Of a DNA stretch of 64,000 nt, positions 54,755 to 63,268 are shown piece by piece. This DNA comes from Oceanibium sediminis (lineage in GTDB: Bacteria; Pseudomonadota; Alphaproteobacteria; Rhodobacterales; Rhodobacteraceae), in the NCBI RefSeq assembly GCF_003265325.1, contig NZ_QGNX01000002.1, forward strand, positions 372,001 through 436,000, written 5' to 3'. A model generated the notes under the pieces. The model saw only the letters and a program-made list of their open reading frames with translations, was not told where the DNA came from and searched no databases. Both the position numbers and the translations under genes were made by a program. Every line of letters begins with the position of its first letter. Position 1 is the stretch's first letter.

Positions 54755-56053
54755 TCAGGGAAGGGAGACACCCTGATAAGTTTTCTCGAACCGCCGCAGC
54801 AGCTCGTCCCCGCGTTTCGCGGCGTTGTCGAGCGCGACCTGCATGTCCTGCTCACCGTTCAGGGCCTTCGTCACCTCCTCGGTGTAGACGTCGCGAAACT
54901 GCACGTAGAAGCCAAGCCGGATGCCGCGGCTGTTCTCGTCCCCGGGCTGGTTGAGCGAGCCGACGCCGACCGCCGCGGTCGCGTATTCCAGCTGGTCGGA
55001 CTTGTCGCTGGCCAGCAGCGCGGCAAGGGCCGAATTGGTCACCGGCATGTAGCCGGTCCTGCCCGCGAATTCGATCTGCTGGTCGTTCTGGCGCACGAAG
55101 TTCAGGAAGGCGCGCGCGGCGTCGTAGTCGGCATCGTCGTGCCCCTGCATGGCCCAGATGGAGCCCCCGCCGATCAGCGTGTTGTGGCGCTGATACCCGT
55201 CGTAGATCGGCGGCAGCCCGATCGCGATGGCGTCGCCATGCGCCGGGAAGGCGGCAGCGTAATGCGCGGTCGAGTTTTCGACCATGGCGCATTCCCCGGT
55301 GACGAAGGCGTTCTTGCCGCCCGCAACATCCGTCGGCAGGCGGAACAGCCCCTCGTCGCGCCAGGATTGGATGTTCTGCAGATGGGTCGCCACCAGCCCG
55401 GTGTTGAAGGTGAATTCCGCATCCAGCCCGCCGTACCCGTTGTTGTTGGACGCGATCGCCTCGCCATGCCGGGCCGAGAATTGTTCGAGCGAGAACCAGG
55501 GATGGACGCGCTGCAGCACCGGACACTCATGCCCATTGTCCTTCAGCTTGCGCGCAACCGTGACGACGTCTTCATAGGTTTGCGGGATCTCCGAGACGCC
55601 AACGTCGCCGAGCATGTCCATGTTGGCATAGAAGATCAGCGTAGACCCGTTGTAGGGCTGGGAGAAAAGCTCGCCGGTCGACGTTTCGTAGAAGGAGCGC
55701 GCGCCGACGACATAATCGTCCCAGTCGACGTCCGACATCAGGTCCTGAACCGAGCGGACCGCGCCGGACAACATCAGGTCCAGCGTGCCGGCGTCGAAGA
55801 ACTGGATCAGTACCGGATGCTGGCTTGAACGGTACGCCGCGATCGCCTTTTGCATCGCCGGCTCGTAGCCGCCCTGGCCGACGCAGCTCACCACATGCTC
55901 GGACTGCGCCGCGTTGAAGGCCGCGCACTGGGCCTGGATCGCCTCTTCCACGGCGCCCGTGTTGCCGTACCAGAACTCGATTTCGGCCGAGTGCGCGGCG
56001 CTTGCCGCAAAAGCAGCCGCGGCCAGACCGGCTGCGTACAGGGTCGATTTCAT
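54755..56053 (-). CDS. Carbohydrate ABC importer substrate-binding protein (UgpB-like)
   Basis: This periplasmic binding protein has 432 residues, with a signal peptide ending in ASAAHSAEI. The mature part has IEFWYGNTGAVEEAIQAQCAAFN and GEELFSQPYNGSTLIFYANMDML-like blocks resembling the glycerol-3-phosphate binding protein UgpB (E-F-W pattern and PYN..S..LYYN). The start at 56053 has GGAGGAGA upstream; the longer frame to 56110 lacks a signal-peptide layout. It heads a six-gene operon and is divergent from the ROK regulator. Confidence 0.88.
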   Translation of the reverse strand: MKSTLYAAGLAAAAFAASAAHSAEIEFWYGNTGAVEEAIQAQCAAFNAAQSEHVVSCVGQGGYEPAMQKAIAAYRSSQHPVLIQFFDAGTLDLMLSGAVRSVQDLMSDVDWDDYVVGARSFYETSTGELFSQPYNGSTLIFYANMDMLGDVGVSEIPQTYEDVVTVARKLKDNGHECPVLQRVHPWFSLEQFSARHGEAIASNNNGYGGLDAEFTFNTGLVATHLQNIQSWRDEGLFRLPTDVAGGKNAFVTGECAMVENSTAHYAAAFPAHGDAIAIGLPPIYDGYQRHNTLIGGGSIWAMQGHDDADYDAARAFLNFVRQNDQQIEFAGRTGYMPVTNSALAALLASDKSDQLEYATAAVGVGSLNQPGDENSRGIRLGFYVQFRDVYTEEVTKALNGEQDMQVALDNAAKRGDELLRRFEKTYQGVSLP

Positions 56054-56121
56054 GACTTTCTCCTCCGCTTCCATGGGGTTCTTCTTCGCTTCCGTGATGC
56101 AGCTCATCACACCCCTTTAAT

Positions 56122-56134
56122 ACACTTAATGTGT
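56122..56134. promoter_or_regulatory. Candidate ROK-regulator operator
   Basis: ACAC-TTAAT-GTGT forms a short dyad in an A/T-rich patch between the binding-protein gene and the divergent ROK gene. Position and symmetry only; the arms are just 4 bp long. Confidence 0.3.
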
Positions 56135-56246
56135 GACAAAGAGATGACCGATGCAAGATTTCTTTCCATAACCGCCCGATTCAGCGGGCAAACCACGGGA
56201 AAACAAGGCTTTGACCCGATGTCGGCAAGCAGGTATTCTTCACTTT

Positions 56247-57425
56247 ATGCGTAGAAACCAAAGCGACCCGCCCTATGATCCGACCCGGCTGATTCCTGCC
56301 CGCTTCCATTCGGAGTCCGCGCGCCAGGGCGTCGTCTCGGCGAATGAGCGCACGGTGCTGCAACTGGTTCGCAGGCAGCCCGGGATCCAACGCTCCGCCC
56401 TGACGGCGCGTATGGACCTGACCCAGCAGTCGATCCACAGGATCGTGGACGGGCTGACGACGCGCGGATTGCTCTGCCTTGGCGACCCGCAACCCCGCAC
56501 CGGGCGCGGCCAGCCAAGCCCGACGCTGTACCTGAACCCGGACTATGCCGTGTGCGCCGGGATCGCCATCGACACGGACGCGATCACGCTGTCGCTGCTC
56601 AGCTTCGACGGCAAGGTCCTGTCGAGCGATCAGCTCCCCAACCCCGGTGGCGCGGTGGACGCGGCGCTGGCGCTGATCTCCGACAGGCTGGAACAACGTC
56701 TCGGCGCACTCTCCCATGGCCGCGACAGGTTGTTCGGCATCGGCATGGCGATCCCCGGCTTCCTGGAAGGCGGCACGACCTACAACACCCCCCTGCCGCT
56801 GATCGAATGGTCACGGCTGGAACTGGGGCCCTACCTGTCGGCCAAGCTCGGCTGTCCAGTGTGGACCGGCAATATCTCCAACGCTGCGGCCGTGTGCGAG
56901 ACCATGCTCGGACTTGGCCGGCATCTCGGCAGTTTCGCCTATCTGTCCTTCGATTTCGGCTTCGGCGGCGCCGTGGTCCTGGACGGAGAGCTCTGGCGCG
57001 GCGCCCATGGCAATGCGGGCGAGCTGAGCGCCATGTTCGACGTCGACGAGATGGGCACGCGGCCCGCGCTCGAATACCTGCTGACCCGCCTGACGGCGAA
57101 CGGCGTCGCGGTGACCTCGGTCAGAGACCTGCGAGAGCGCTTCGATCCGGCCTGGCCCGGCGTCGAGGATTGGATCGAGGCGACGATGCCGACGCTGAAC
57201 CGCACCGTCAACTCGATCTACGCGATCCTCGACCCCGACGCGATCGTGTTCGGCGGCCATATCCCGAAGCGGCTGGCCGAAGACCTGATCTCGCGCGTCA
57301 CACTGGTGCGCAAGCCGCGGCACGGCCGACTGATGAAAACGCCCCGCCTTCTGGCGTCGGACCTGAACCTGGACGCCCCCGGCGTCGGGGCGGCCGTGAT
57401 GCCCTTCAAGGCCGTCTTTTTCTGA
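56247..57425 (+). CDS. ROK-family transcriptional regulator
   Basis: The protein (392 residues) combines an N-terminal winged helix (NERTVLQLVRRQPGIQRSALTARMDLTQQSIHRIVDGLTTRGLL) with a ROK sugar-kinase-like domain (GIGMAIPGF, FDFGFGGAVVLDGELWRGAHGNAGEL). The zinc-binding Cys cluster of classical ROK proteins is not seen: the segment after GNAGEL reads SAMFDVDEMG. This suggests a regulator without kinase activity. It probably senses the sugar taken up by the divergent ABC importer. The start ATG has no strong ribosome site. It overlaps the convergent MFS gene by 20 bp. Confidence 0.87.
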   Translation: MRRNQSDPPYDPTRLIPARFHSESARQGVVSANERTVLQLVRRQPGIQRSALTARMDLTQQSIHRIVDGLTTRGLLCLGDPQPRTGRGQPSPTLYLNPDYAVCAGIAIDTDAITLSLLSFDGKVLSSDQLPNPGGAVDAALALISDRLEQRLGALSHGRDRLFGIGMAIPGFLEGGTTYNTPLPLIEWSRLELGPYLSAKLGCPVWTGNISNAAAVCETMLGLGRHLGSFAYLSFDFGFGGAVVLDGELWRGAHGNAGELSAMFDVDEMGTRPALEYLLTRLTANGVAVTSVRDLRERFDPAWPGVEDWIEATMPTLNRTVNSIYAILDPDAIVFGGHIPKRLAEDLISRVTLVRKPRHGRLMKTPRLLASDLNLDAPGVGAAVMPFKAVFF

Positions 57426-58785
57426 ACGCCTGGCTGCCGCCGAGGTCGCGCAGGCACGCGCCGCCCAGCACGTTGGCCTCGATCTCGGCCAGGTTCCGGC
57501 CCTTTGTTTCCGGCAGCCAGATGAGCGACAGGCACATGGCCAGGCCGCAGACCGCCGCGAAGAACAGGAAGACCCCGGTAAGCCCGATCGCCGAAACGCC
57601 GGAGAGGAAGAAGAACGCCACCAGCGCGTTGAACAGCCAGCTTGTGGCCGAGGCGATGGCGATGCCGCTTTCGCGGATCTCGCCCGGGACAAGCTCGGAC
57701 ATCACCACGTAGGGCAATGGGCCGAGGCTGATCGCAAAGGCGGCGGTGAAGATCAGCAGACCGGCCAGGCCGAGGATCGGCATTGCAAACGTATTGGCCA
57801 GGACAACCCCCAACAGCCCGATCATCATCACCAGCGCCCCGAAAATGGCCAGCGGGCGGCGGCCCAGCCGGTCGACCATGGCGATGGCGATGACCGTGGC
57901 AACCAGGTTGACCAGGCCCAGCCCGAAGGTCGCGCCAAGGGCCGCGGGCCCCGGCGCGTAGCCAAGTTCAACGAAGATCGTCGGCGCGTAGTACAGGATG
58001 CCATCGATCCCGCTCAGGTTCTGCAGGACGAACAAGGCGCAGCACAGGCCCACGACCGCCAGTGTCGAGCCCTTGCGAAGCTGGTTCAGGCTGACCCCGC
58101 TTGCGGGCACCGTGCCACCTGCCTGAACACTGCGCACCACCCCAAGGGCGCGGGCGGCCGCATCGGCCTGCCCGGCGCGCCCCACCGTCTCCAGCCAGAC
58201 CGGGCTTTCCGGCACGGAGCTCAGCACCAGCAACCCGACCAAGGGAATTACACCGCCCAGCCCGATGCCCAGCGCCCATTTCGCCGGATCGCCGATGGCC
58301 AGCGGGACGGCATAGGCGAGCAGGATTCCCATGGTCACCGCAAGCTGGAAGACCGCGACGACGCCGCCGCGGGTCCTCGCCGGGGTCGCTTCGCCCGCGT
58401 ACATCGGGCCGACCATCGAACACAGGCCGACCGCGAACCCGATCAGGACCCGCGCCACTACGAACGCGACCAGGTCGGGCTGGCCAAGGACGATACCGTA
58501 TCCCGCCGCCGCAAGGCAGAAGGCCGCCAGCAGGACCACGCGCCGCCCGTATTTGCGCGCCAGCGGCCCCGCCGCAATCGCGCCTAGGAAGCAGAAGACC
58601 ACAAGCTCGACGGTCAGCTTTTCCTTTCCCGCCGTATCCAGCGTGAAAACCAGGCCGATCTCGTCCAGCCAGCCGGCCATGCCGGCGGTACTGAAGCCGA
58701 ACAGCAACCCCGCGCAGGCGGTCAGGCAGGCCACCCGCGCGGTTGCAAAGGGCAGCCGAAGGTGCTCGGCCGGCAGGACGGTCAT
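57406..58785 (-). CDS. MFS sugar porter (copy 1)
   Basis: This 12-helix sugar porter family protein has 459 residues. Motifs are PLARKYGRRVVLL (loop 2-3), GFAVGLCSMVGPMYAGEATPARTRGG, PESPVWLETVGR after helix 6, QNLSGIDGILYYAPTIF in helix 7 and LPETKGRNLAEIE at the end. Such proteins symport sugars or inositol. It overlaps the next sugar porter gene by 4 bp. Helix 1 lacks the usual GxDxG (it reads LLFGFSTAGMAGWLDEIG), a point of divergence. Confidence 0.88.
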   Translation of the reverse strand: MTVLPAEHLRLPFATARVACLTACAGLLFGFSTAGMAGWLDEIGLVFTLDTAGKEKLTVELVVFCFLGAIAAGPLARKYGRRVVLLAAFCLAAAGYGIVLGQPDLVAFVVARVLIGFAVGLCSMVGPMYAGEATPARTRGGVVAVFQLAVTMGILLAYAVPLAIGDPAKWALGIGLGGVIPLVGLLVLSSVPESPVWLETVGRAGQADAAARALGVVRSVQAGGTVPASGVSLNQLRKGSTLAVVGLCCALFVLQNLSGIDGILYYAPTIFVELGYAPGPAALGATFGLGLVNLVATVIAIAMVDRLGRRPLAIFGALVMMIGLLGVVLANTFAMPILGLAGLLIFTAAFAISLGPLPYVVMSELVPGEIRESGIAIASATSWLFNALVAFFFLSGVSAIGLTGVFLFFAAVCGLAMCLSLIWLPETKGRNLAEIEANVLGGACLRDLGGSQAFRKRRP

Positions 58786-60116
58786 GCAGGCGCTTCGCGG
58801 TAGCGCAACTCGATCTCCTCAAGGGTGACGCCCTTGGTTTCCGGCGCATAGACCCAGCTGAACACCGCGCCCGTCGCGCAGAACGCGGCGAAGATCGCGA
58901 ATGTCGCCGGGGCGCCGAAATGAGCGACAACCACGGGGAATCCGAAGACCACCGCGAAATTGCAGGCCCAGTTCGCGACCGAGGCCAGCGCCATGCCGCG
59001 ACTGCGCAGCGCCAGGGGGAAAAGCTCGGACATGTAGAGCCAGGGCAGCGGCCCGAGGCTGACGGCGAAGAACGCGATATAGGCGAACAGCCCGAACAGC
59101 CCCAGCGGGGCCAGGTCCGGCCGATCCGGCTGCGTGGCATAGGCGATGACCACTAGGCTGATCGCCGTGCCAACGAACCCGAGGATGAACAGCGGGCGGC
59201 GCCCGAAGCGGTCGACAACGCCCATCGCGACAAGGGTCATCAGCACGTTGACGACGCCGATGCCCACGGTTGCCATCAATTGCGTGCCCGTGCCTTCGAA
59301 CCCCGCATGGCCCAGGATCGTCGGCGCGTAGTAGATGACGGCGTTGATCCCGCTGACCTGCTGGAAGACGAAGGCCAGCATGGTGAAGATCAGCACCGGG
59401 CGGACACTGTCGGACAGGAAGTCCCCCCAGTTCCGCGCGGAGCCGGCTGCGGCCTGGGATTGCGCGATCTCCTCGATGATATGGTCTGTCTCTGCCGCGC
59501 TCAGCTGCGGCTGGATCTGCGAGATGACCGCCCGCGCCTCGTCAGAGCGGCCCCGCATGGTCAGCCAGCGGGGGCTTTCCGGCGACATGGCGATCCCGAC
59601 AAGCGACGCGATCGCCGGAATGACCCCGAGCAGCAGCATCAGGCGCCACGCCCCGAAGGGTTCGAGCGCCAGGTCCATCAGGTAGGACAGAAGGATGCCG
59701 AGGGTGATCATCAGCTGGAAGGACGACACCACCGCGCCCCGGTACCTTGCCGGGGCGAGTTCGGCCAGGAACATCGGCGCGGCCAGCGCCGAGGCGCCGA
59801 TCGCCACGCCCAGCAACAGGCGCGCGGCCACCAGCATCCCCAGCCCCCCGGACAGGCCGCTGGCCGCCGCGCCGACGATGAACAGGACGGAGCACAGGAT
59901 CAGCACCATCCGCCGACCAAGCCAGTCTGCCGTCGCGGCCGAAAGCACCGCCCCGGCGACCGCGCCCAGGGGAACGGCGGCTGTCATGAACCCCTCCCCC
60001 GTGACGGAGATCTGGAAGGCCGCCGTGATCAGGGGCAGCGCGCCCGCGATCACACCTTCGTCGAAACCGAAGAGCAGACCGAACAGCGCGGCAAGCGTGA
60101 CGAGGCGGAACAGCAT
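58782..60116 (-). CDS. MFS sugar porter (copy 2)
   Basis: This second sugar porter (444 residues) has the full signature: GLLFGFDEGVIAGALP in helix 1, ADWLGRRMVLI, PMFLAELAPARYRGAVVSSFQLMIT, PESPRWLTMRGR, QQVSGINAVIYYAPTIL and PETKGVTLEEIE. It is more canonical than copy 1. The ATG at 60116 lies one base from the GMC oxidoreductase stop, so the genes form one operon (aminotransferase, oxidoreductase, two porters). Confidence 0.9.
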   Translation of the reverse strand: MLFRLVTLAALFGLLFGFDEGVIAGALPLITAAFQISVTGEGFMTAAVPLGAVAGAVLSAATADWLGRRMVLILCSVLFIVGAAASGLSGGLGMLVAARLLLGVAIGASALAAPMFLAELAPARYRGAVVSSFQLMITLGILLSYLMDLALEPFGAWRLMLLLGVIPAIASLVGIAMSPESPRWLTMRGRSDEARAVISQIQPQLSAAETDHIIEEIAQSQAAAGSARNWGDFLSDSVRPVLIFTMLAFVFQQVSGINAVIYYAPTILGHAGFEGTGTQLMATVGIGVVNVLMTLVAMGVVDRFGRRPLFILGFVGTAISLVVIAYATQPDRPDLAPLGLFGLFAYIAFFAVSLGPLPWLYMSELFPLALRSRGMALASVANWACNFAVVFGFPVVVAHFGAPATFAIFAAFCATGAVFSWVYAPETKGVTLEEIELRYREAPA

Positions 60117-60117
60117 C

Positions 60118-61626
60118 TCAGCGCTCCCCCGTCGCGGTGCCCGACAGGCGCGCGAAGACGCCTTCGGCATGGCGCAGCGACCAGGCGGTGATCGTCAGGT
60201 AGCTGTTGGCCGACCCTTGCGAGGGCCAGGCCGCGGCATCGGCGACGGACAGGTTCGGCAGCGCCCAGAACCGGCCATAGGTGTCGGTGACGCCCGCGCC
60301 TTCCTGTTGTGACATGCGCAGGCCGCCGATTTCGTGCAGCGCCGCGCCCAGGGGATTGACATGCGTGCGCACGAGGTCGGCATCGATCGCCTCGGCCACC
60401 TGCGGCAGGAAAACCTCCATCTCGGCCAGGACGCGGTTGTCCGCCGCGCTGCGCTCGGCGACGACGGCGAATTTGCCCATGTCACCGCGCCCGGCGCCGG
60501 CGTCATCTGTCAGCGTCACCTCGTTGCTTTCCGAGGGTTCGCCCACCCCGAAGCAATAGGCCAGCAGGTACAGCCCGTCGGGATCGCAATCCAGCCAAAC
60601 CGTCGCGTGGTAGGGGGTGTACCATGTCTCCGTGAAGGGCCCCTGGATCTGGATGTGATAGGGCCGATCCGCCGTGGGGGGCACGAAGGCGTAGATCGGC
60701 TCATCCAGCGGCTTTCGCAGCTTCAGCAGTCCCTGGATGAACTGGTGATCGGCGACATGGGTGCCCACATGGGGATGCAGATCCTTCAGGCCCGAGGCGA
60801 GCGCGAGCCGCGTCGACTGGATCGCGCCGCCGGCGAAGGTGTAGTGGCGGGCGCGCAAGCGAAGCTCCGCCCCGCCGGCGGCGGGCGCGGCAATCAGCCC
60901 GCTCACCCGGCCATCCGCATGCTCGACACGGTTGGCGACCGTATCGGGCACCAGCACGATCCGCCCGGGGGCCACGGTTTCCGATAGCAGGCCGCTGCGC
61001 ACCAGCCGGTCGGCGGCGCAATCGAACCCGCGCGGGATGTAGCCGTTGCGTACCTCCTGCGTGTCGACGCCGAGCGATGCATCCTCCGCCCCGATACCGG
61101 CGGCGTTCAGGCGTGCCAGCAGGCCCGTCTGCGACTCGCTTCGGAAGAAGGGCGCGCGCGTGGTATGCGGGCCGGAGACATGCATCAGCGCCTCGGCCCG
61201 TTCGTAGTAGGGATCGAAAGCCTCATGCGACAGCGGCCAGTCGGCGAAATCCCACTCGGTGAAGCGCGGCGTGCATCCGCCCCAGAAAAGCGTCCGCCCG
61301 CCGACCGCGGACCAGGCGTCATTGTTCCGCTCCGGCGGCGTCCCGGTTTCGTACTGCGCGCGATCCGTCCAGGCGGTGCGATAGCGCACGAGGTCATGGA
61401 CCTTCGGCGTCAGGTCGCTGCGGCTGCGGAACGGGGACGAGCCGACATGCGTGGACATGACCAGCGGTCCCGCCTCCAGAATCACGACGGAAAGCCCCTT
61501 TCCGGCAAGCTCGATGGCGCTGGTCACCCCGGCGGTGCCGGAACCGACGACGAGCACGTCGATCCCGGCTTCAGATGTGGCAACGGTGGAAAGGTCGGCG
61601 GTCAGGACGTTGGAAAGGGGGTGCAT
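60118..61626 (-). CDS. GMC-family FAD-dependent oxidoreductase
   Basis: This flavoenzyme (502 residues) oxidises an alcohol group of a sugar or cyclitol. The FAD-binding motif VLVVGSGTAGVTSAIELAGKG, then WSAVGGRTLFWGGCTPRF, and the C-terminal catalytic region ALHEIGGLRMS ... ADAAAWPSQGSANSYLTITAWSLRHAE (His and Asn positions) are visible. No signal peptide is present, so it is cytoplasmic. It is encoded 14 bases after the DegT-family aminotransferase; pairing the two could convert hydroxyl to ketone to amine or the reverse. Confidence 0.87.
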   Translation of the reverse strand: MHPLSNVLTADLSTVATSEAGIDVLVVGSGTAGVTSAIELAGKGLSVVILEAGPLVMSTHVGSSPFRSRSDLTPKVHDLVRYRTAWTDRAQYETGTPPERNNDAWSAVGGRTLFWGGCTPRFTEWDFADWPLSHEAFDPYYERAEALMHVSGPHTTRAPFFRSESQTGLLARLNAAGIGAEDASLGVDTQEVRNGYIPRGFDCAADRLVRSGLLSETVAPGRIVLVPDTVANRVEHADGRVSGLIAAPAAGGAELRLRARHYTFAGGAIQSTRLALASGLKDLHPHVGTHVADHQFIQGLLKLRKPLDEPIYAFVPPTADRPYHIQIQGPFTETWYTPYHATVWLDCDPDGLYLLAYCFGVGEPSESNEVTLTDDAGAGRGDMGKFAVVAERSAADNRVLAEMEVFLPQVAEAIDADLVRTHVNPLGAALHEIGGLRMSQQEGAGVTDTYGRFWALPNLSVADAAAWPSQGSANSYLTITAWSLRHAEGVFARLSGTATGER

Positions 61627-61640
61627 TGCGTGAAAATCCG

Positions 61641-62963
61641 TCAGTTGAAATAAGCGGTTGCGACCTTGTGGAAGGCCTGGATGACGTCCTCGACATCGGC
61701 GTCGCTCAGGTTGGAGGCGATCGCCAGCAGCCCGGAGCGGTCATGCAGGTCGTCACAGACCGGCAGGGCGCCGCGGCGGTAGTCCAACTGCCCGGCGAAA
61801 TCATTCGCCGGATGACTCCAGGGAAAACCGTCGCGGCTGTTTGAGCGTTTCCCGGTCAGGCTCGGGATGTTGAAGTACCAGTGCAGGCCCCAGGCCTGCA
61901 TCGGCAGACAGCTGAGCGAGCCTTCGGGGCCGTGGATGCCCTCGGCCCGCAGCGCGGCCATGAACCGCGAACACATCTCGCGATCCTCGAAGGTCATGAT
62001 CATGAAGGGGCCGCTGTCGCCCTTGGGATCGGGGACCTCGCGAAGCTGGATCTGCGGAAACTCTTTCAGCGCGGCGCGGATGCGCCATTTGGCCTGGCGC
62101 ATGGCCGCGGTGATCAGCGGCAGCTTGCGCAGCTGCGCCAGCGCCATGGCCCCGGCCAGGTCCGACATGCGCGCGCCCATCCCCCAGAGCTGGCAGGTCA
62201 CATCGCTGGTATCCAGCCGCCCCCCCGAGTCCCGGGCATAACCGAGGTCATGCAGCGAGACGATCCGCCGGAACAGGGAGTCATCGCTGCACGCGATCAT
62301 GCCCCCGTCGCCGGAGGTCATGTTCTTGTTCAGCTGGAAGCTGAAGGTCGCGATGTCGCCGAAACACCCGACCGGCGTTCCGTGCCGGCTGGCCCCGGCG
62401 GCCTGGGCGCAATCCTCGATCAAGGGGATGCCGCGGCACTGGGCGATCTCGGCGATCTCGGCCACGTGGCCGGGTGCGCCGCTCATGTGCACCAGCAGGA
62501 CCGCGCGGCTGCGGCTGTTGATCTTGCGCGCAAGATCGGCGGGATCCATGCAGAAGGTCGCGTCGATATCGACCAGCCTTGGGATCGCGCCGGCGCGGAC
62601 GATGGCGGAAATGCAGCTCACCCACATGTAGCCGGGAACCAGCACCTCGTCGCCCGGGCCGATCTCCAACGCGGACAGGGCGATGGTCAGGGCGGCGGTG
62701 CCCGACGACACGGCCAGCGCGTGCGGCCTTCCGAGCATGTCGGACCATTCCCGCTCCAACGTTTCGACCATCTTCTGCGGGTCGGGGCCATAGAAGCGAA
62801 ACGGGCTCTGGGCGCGCACCACACGGTCGACGAGCGCGCGCTCCTCCTCCCCGATCCAATGAGCGCCGGGCAGTTCCCAGGGCAGTGGCGTGGTGCGGAC
62901 GGGGGTGCCGCCGTCAATCGCGAGGCAGGTGTCGTAATTCTTGAGTGTCATGGGGGCAGGCAT
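61641..62963 (-). CDS. DegT/DnrJ/EryC1/StrS-family aminotransferase
   Basis: This PLP-dependent sugar/cyclitol aminotransferase has 440 residues. Motifs are SSGTAALTIALSALEIGPGDEVLVPGYMWVS, IEDCAQAAGA (cofactor Asp), and FSFQLNKNMTSGDGGM with the Schiff-base Lys. The long C-terminal part, including SLSCLPMQAWGLHWYFNIPSLTGK, resembles the glutamine:scyllo-inosose aminotransferase side of the family. The start at 62963 (MPAPMTLKN) is weakly supported; an ATG at 62951 is an alternative. It is the first gene of the GMC/MFS operon. Confidence 0.88.
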   Translation of the reverse strand: MPAPMTLKNYDTCLAIDGGTPVRTTPLPWELPGAHWIGEEERALVDRVVRAQSPFRFYGPDPQKMVETLEREWSDMLGRPHALAVSSGTAALTIALSALEIGPGDEVLVPGYMWVSCISAIVRAGAIPRLVDIDATFCMDPADLARKINSRSRAVLLVHMSGAPGHVAEIAEIAQCRGIPLIEDCAQAAGASRHGTPVGCFGDIATFSFQLNKNMTSGDGGMIACSDDSLFRRIVSLHDLGYARDSGGRLDTSDVTCQLWGMGARMSDLAGAMALAQLRKLPLITAAMRQAKWRIRAALKEFPQIQLREVPDPKGDSGPFMIMTFEDREMCSRFMAALRAEGIHGPEGSLSCLPMQAWGLHWYFNIPSLTGKRSNSRDGFPWSHPANDFAGQLDYRRGALPVCDDLHDRSGLLAIASNLSDADVEDVIQAFHKVATAYFN

Positions 62964-63268
62964 CTTCTTCTCGGTTCGGGCCGTACCAGGCAGCGCGGCG
63001 CGGCTGCCCACTGCGCCTGGGGGCGCCGGGACAGGTTCGGTTTGGGGACTGGCACGGTTTTTCCGGTGCTATCCCACGGAAATACCAAGAATTCCGCCAT
63101 TTCTCACCGATCCGCGATTGTTGACTGGCTGCCGATTTTGTTGCGAGTCCCCACCCCGGTGTCCGGCGGCGGCCCCGCCTGCGCCTGTACCAGGCGCCCC
63201 ATCAACGGATGGGGCGCCCGAGCGGTTAGCTGCCCGGGAAAGGGCGCTCGGGTCCGGGGGGTCCGCGC
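62964..63268. other. Intergenic region between DegT aminotransferase and beta-lactamase-family genes
   Basis: About 305 bases with no gene. An A/T-richer part (63055-63150) probably holds the promoter of the minus-strand aminotransferase operon and contains the dyad TTTCCG-N11-CGGAAA (63060-63082). The part next to the hydrolase stop holds two overlapping hairpins (63181-63218). Confidence 0.6.
63181..63218 (-). terminator. Two overlapping, mutually exclusive hairpins downstream of the hydrolase gene
   Basis: GCGCCTG-tac-CAGGCGC (63181-63197) and GGCGCCCCAT-caacgg-ATGGGGCGCC (63193-63218) are both perfect and share bases 63193-63197, so only one can form at a time. They lie 51-88 bases past the beta-lactamase-family stop. 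Neither has a T-run, so termination, if any, would not be of the classical intrinsic kind. Confidence 0.5.
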
